Positions 61,944-64,000 of a stretch of DNA of 64,000 nucleotides are shown piece after piece. How positions within the stretch are numbered: position 1 is the stretch's first letter; the number at the start of each line of letters is the position of its first letter. Origin of the DNA: Raineyella sp034933565 (GTDB taxonomy: Bacteria; Actinomycetota; Actinomycetes; Propionibacteriales; Propionibacteriaceae); the NCBI RefSeq assembly GCF_034933565.1, contig NZ_JAYFNG010000002.1, positions 183,924 to 247,923 on the forward strand, read 5' to 3'. Below the pieces are notes generated by a model that saw nothing but the letters and a program-made list of their open reading frames with translations, was not told the origin of the DNA and made no database searches. Both the position numbers and the translations under genes were made by a program.

Positions 61944-64000
61944 TTGACCGAACTGTCGCCGTCACCGGAGCTGGCGACCGCCCTCACGTCCTTCATCGGG
62001 CGTGAGGAGTTGGTGTGCCACGTGGTGGAACTCGTGCATCGCCGTCGCCTGGTGACCCTGGTCGGGCCCGGCGGCATCGGCAAGACCCGGCTCGCGACCG
62101 AACTGTGCTCCCGGCTGGAGCACGAGTTCCCCGACGGCACCGTCGTCGTCACCCTCGATGCGGTCTCCGACCCGGTCGACGTCGCGTGGCGTACGGCCTC
62201 CGCGGTGCAGGTGATCGACCAGTCGCTGCAGGACCCGGTGGCCCAGGTGCTGGGGCATCTGCGCAACCGGCGGCTGCTGCTCGTCCTCGACAACTGCGAG
62301 CACCTGCTGGAGGCCTCAGCCGGCCTGGCCCGGGCGGTCCTGCGCGAGTGCCACGAGGTGCGGATCGTCGCGACCTCCCGGGAACCGCTGGGGATCTCCG
62401 GGGAGCAGGTGCTGGTCGTCCCGCCGCTGCAGGTGCCCGACTCCTGCGCCGACCTGGACGCGGTCCGGGAGTCCGAGGCGGTCCGGCTGCTCGTCGACCG
62501 GGCCGACCGGGCCGGCACCCACCTGGTCGTCGGCCCCGACAACTGCACCCAGGTGGTCGAGCTGTGCACCCATCTGGACGGGATGCCGCTGGCGATCGAG
62601 CTGGCCGCCGTCCGGCTGCGCGCCCTCGGCGTCGGTGACCTGCTGGACCGGTTGGACCAGCGGTTCTCGCTGCTCAAGGGCTCCCCGCGCGACATCCTGC
62701 CGCGGCACCGGACCCTGGAGGCGTTGGTCGACTGGAGCTACGAGCTGTGCACCCCGGCCGAGCGGCTGCTCTGGTCACGGCTGTCGGTCTTCCGCGGTGG
62801 CGCGGATCTGGAGGCGGTCGAGATCGTCGCCGGCTATGGCACCATCGACCCCGCCGACGTGATCGACCTGCTCGACGGACTGGTCACCAAGTCGGTGCTG
62901 ATCGCCGAACCGGCCGACGGGTTCACCTACTACCGCCAGCTCGCGACGATGCGCGACTACGGCGCCCGGGTCGCGGTGCGCAGCGACGAGTGGGAGGACC
63001 TGCGGCGCCGCCACGCCAGGCTCGCCCTGGAACGCAGCGGCCAGATGCACCGGGAGTGGGCCGGGCCGCACCAGGCCCAGTGGCTGCGCCGCGCCCGGCG
63101 CGACGTGGCCGAGATCGTCGCCGCGATGGACTGGGGCATCTCCGATCCGGACGGACACGACACCGCCGCCGGGATCGCCGCCAACCTGCGCTACTTCTGG
63201 GCCGGTGGGCACAACATGGCCGCCGGACGCTACCGACTCGAACGGGTGCTGGCGCTGCCCGACGTGGCGGCACCGCTGCGCTGCGAGTGCCTGCTGGTGG
63301 TCTACTGGATCGCCATGCTGCAGGGCGACCACCAGGACGGGGCCCGGATGCTCGAGGAGGCGCGGGCGATCGCGACCGACCTCGGCGACCGGCGCCGGCT
63401 GGCCGAGGTGGCCACCTGGAGCGGCCTGCTCTGCCTGTTCGGCGGGGACCCGGCCGAGGGAGTACCGCTCTACCGGGCGGGCATCGACGTGCTGCGCGAG
63501 CTCGGCGACGTCGCCGCGATGCAGACCGCGATGTTCCAGCTCGCACTGTGCCAGATCTACTCCGGTGACCCGGCCGGCGGTGGGGAGACCTGCGCGGAGA
63601 TCCTGGCCGAGAGCCGCCGCAACGGGGAGGCGTGGGCCAAGGCGTACGCCCTGTGGGTGACCGGCATCGTGCTGTGGCGCCAGGGTGATCTGGCCGGCGT
63701 CCGCGCGTACGCCACCGAGGCGCTGCGGCTGCAGGAGGTCTTCGAGGACGGCATCTGCACCCCGCACGTCCTGCTGCTCGCCTGCCAGGTGGTGATGGCC
63801 GCCGGCGAGCCGCGCCGGGCGGCGCGACTGCAGGGGGCGGCGGACGCGTTGTGGCGGGCACAGGGGACCGTCATCGACGCGTTCGGCCCCGGCCTGGGCG
63901 GGGACGCCCGGGAGAGCCGGGAGCGGATCCTGCGGGTGCTCGGCCCGGAACAGGCCGAGGCACTGATGGCCGAGACCGCCGACCTCGACCTGCGCGAGGC
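61944..64000 (+). CDS. Large ATPase (NB-ARC/COG3903-type) transcriptional regulator, 3' end outside window
   Basis: The open frame runs off the right edge with 685 codons present. TTG 61944 is the start, since GAGGAG precedes it at 5 nt and the product begins TELSPSPELATALTSFIGRE, as in AfsR/LuxR-like ATPase regulators. Walker A VGPGGIGKTRLATEL (about 31-45), Walker B LLLVLDNCEHLL, and sensor VATSREPLGI; then winged-helix-like LPRHRTLEALVDWSYELCTP, followed by TPR repeats. A C-terminal LuxR helix-turn-helix is expected beyond 64000. Divergent from the phenol hydroxylase operon, so likely its regulator. Confidence 0.8.
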   Translation, partial: MTELSPSPELATALTSFIGREELVCHVVELVHRRRLVTLVGPGGIGKTRLATELCSRLEHEFPDGTVVVTLDAVSDPVDVAWRTASAVQVIDQSLQDPVAQVLGHLRNRRLLLVLDNCEHLLEASAGLARAVLRECHEVRIVATSREPLGISGEQVLVVPPLQVPDSCADLDAVRESEAVRLLVDRADRAGTHLVVGPDNCTQVVELCTHLDGMPLAIELAAVRLRALGVGDLLDRLDQRFSLLKGSPRDILPRHRTLEALVDWSYELCTPAERLLWSRLSVFRGGADLEAVEIVAGYGTIDPADVIDLLDGLVTKSVLIAEPADGFTYYRQLATMRDYGARVAVRSDEWEDLRRRHARLALERSGQMHREWAGPHQAQWLRRARRDVAEIVAAMDWGISDPDGHDTAAGIAANLRYFWAGGHNMAAGRYRLERVLALPDVAAPLRCECLLVVYWIAMLQGDHQDGARMLEEARAIATDLGDRRRLAEVATWSGLLCLFGGDPAEGVPLYRAGIDVLRELGDVAAMQTAMFQLALCQIYSGDPAGGGETCAEILAESRRNGEAWAKAYALWVTGIVLWRQGDLAGVRAYATEALRLQEVFEDGICTPHVLLLACQVVMAAGEPRRAARLQGAADALWRAQGTVIDAFGPGLGGDARESRERILRVLGPEQAEALMAETADLDLRE

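Overview
The window is chromosomal DNA of a high-GC Gram-positive bacterium, almost certainly an actinobacterium. The evidence is strongly G/C-ending codons, frequent GTG starts, dense 4-nt ATGA/GTGA gene overlaps, GGAGG ribosome sites, and families typical of that phylum (CsoR, GntR and ATPase-type regulators, F420-PPOX-like and AmmeMemoRadiSam proteins). A single-subunit pyruvate:ferredoxin oxidoreductase, together with a phenol-hydroxylase operon, suggests a facultative anaerobe; a Propionibacteriales-like host is my guess, not a demonstration. No rRNA, tRNA, CRISPR array, phage or insertion sequence was found.

Layout. 1-2.3 kb: sulfate/thiosulfate ABC importer (minus). 2.3-5.5 kb: repeat-rich spacer, two small genes and a seven-bladed propeller lectin-like protein. 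5.5-10.4 kb: ankyrin protein, a composite GIY-YIG-like protein and helicase HrpB. 10.6-26.0 kb: an exopolysaccharide locus resembling colanic-acid loci: chain-length tyrosine kinase, priming transferase, GDP-fucose synthesis (gmd, fcl), acetyl and pyruvyl transferases, three glycosyltransferases, flippase and polymerase, followed by convergent rfbA and ugd. 26.3-31.1 kb: NifJ plus a dihydroorotate-dehydrogenase-like partner. 31.6-35.1 kb: thioredoxin and the overlapping MEMO/AMMECR1/radical-SAM trio. 35-39.5 kb: exonuclease, IlvD, and a Rieske-glutamate-synthase fusion.

39.7-44.9 kb is an N-acetylglucosamine catabolic island: separate PTS IIA and IIB genes (minus), divergent GntR regulator, IIC, NagB and NagA, with an inverted-repeat operator candidate between the divergent units. 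45.1-51.2 kb is a set of scattered accessory genes embedded in tandem repeats (TRIC channel, HtrA-like protease without signal, SRPBCC, VOC, SDR, a frameshifted SRPBCC gene). 51.4-55.2 kb holds a methyltransferase, replicative helicase DnaB, a spacer with DnaA-box-like sites, and a copper pair (CsoR-like, CopZ). 55.4-61.7 kb ends in a multicomponent phenol hydroxylase operon (order x-L-M-N-O-P) divergent from a large ATPase-type regulator that runs off the right edge.

The most unusual signal is a gapless 71-bp element with inverted ends, present three times (2635, 46101 reverse, 49157), always beside tandem repeats. Tandem repeats are pervasive: those measured inside genes have periods divisible by three and appear as low-complexity linkers, while several intergenic ones (8, 17/18, 23, 61, 83 bp) do not respect the reading frame.
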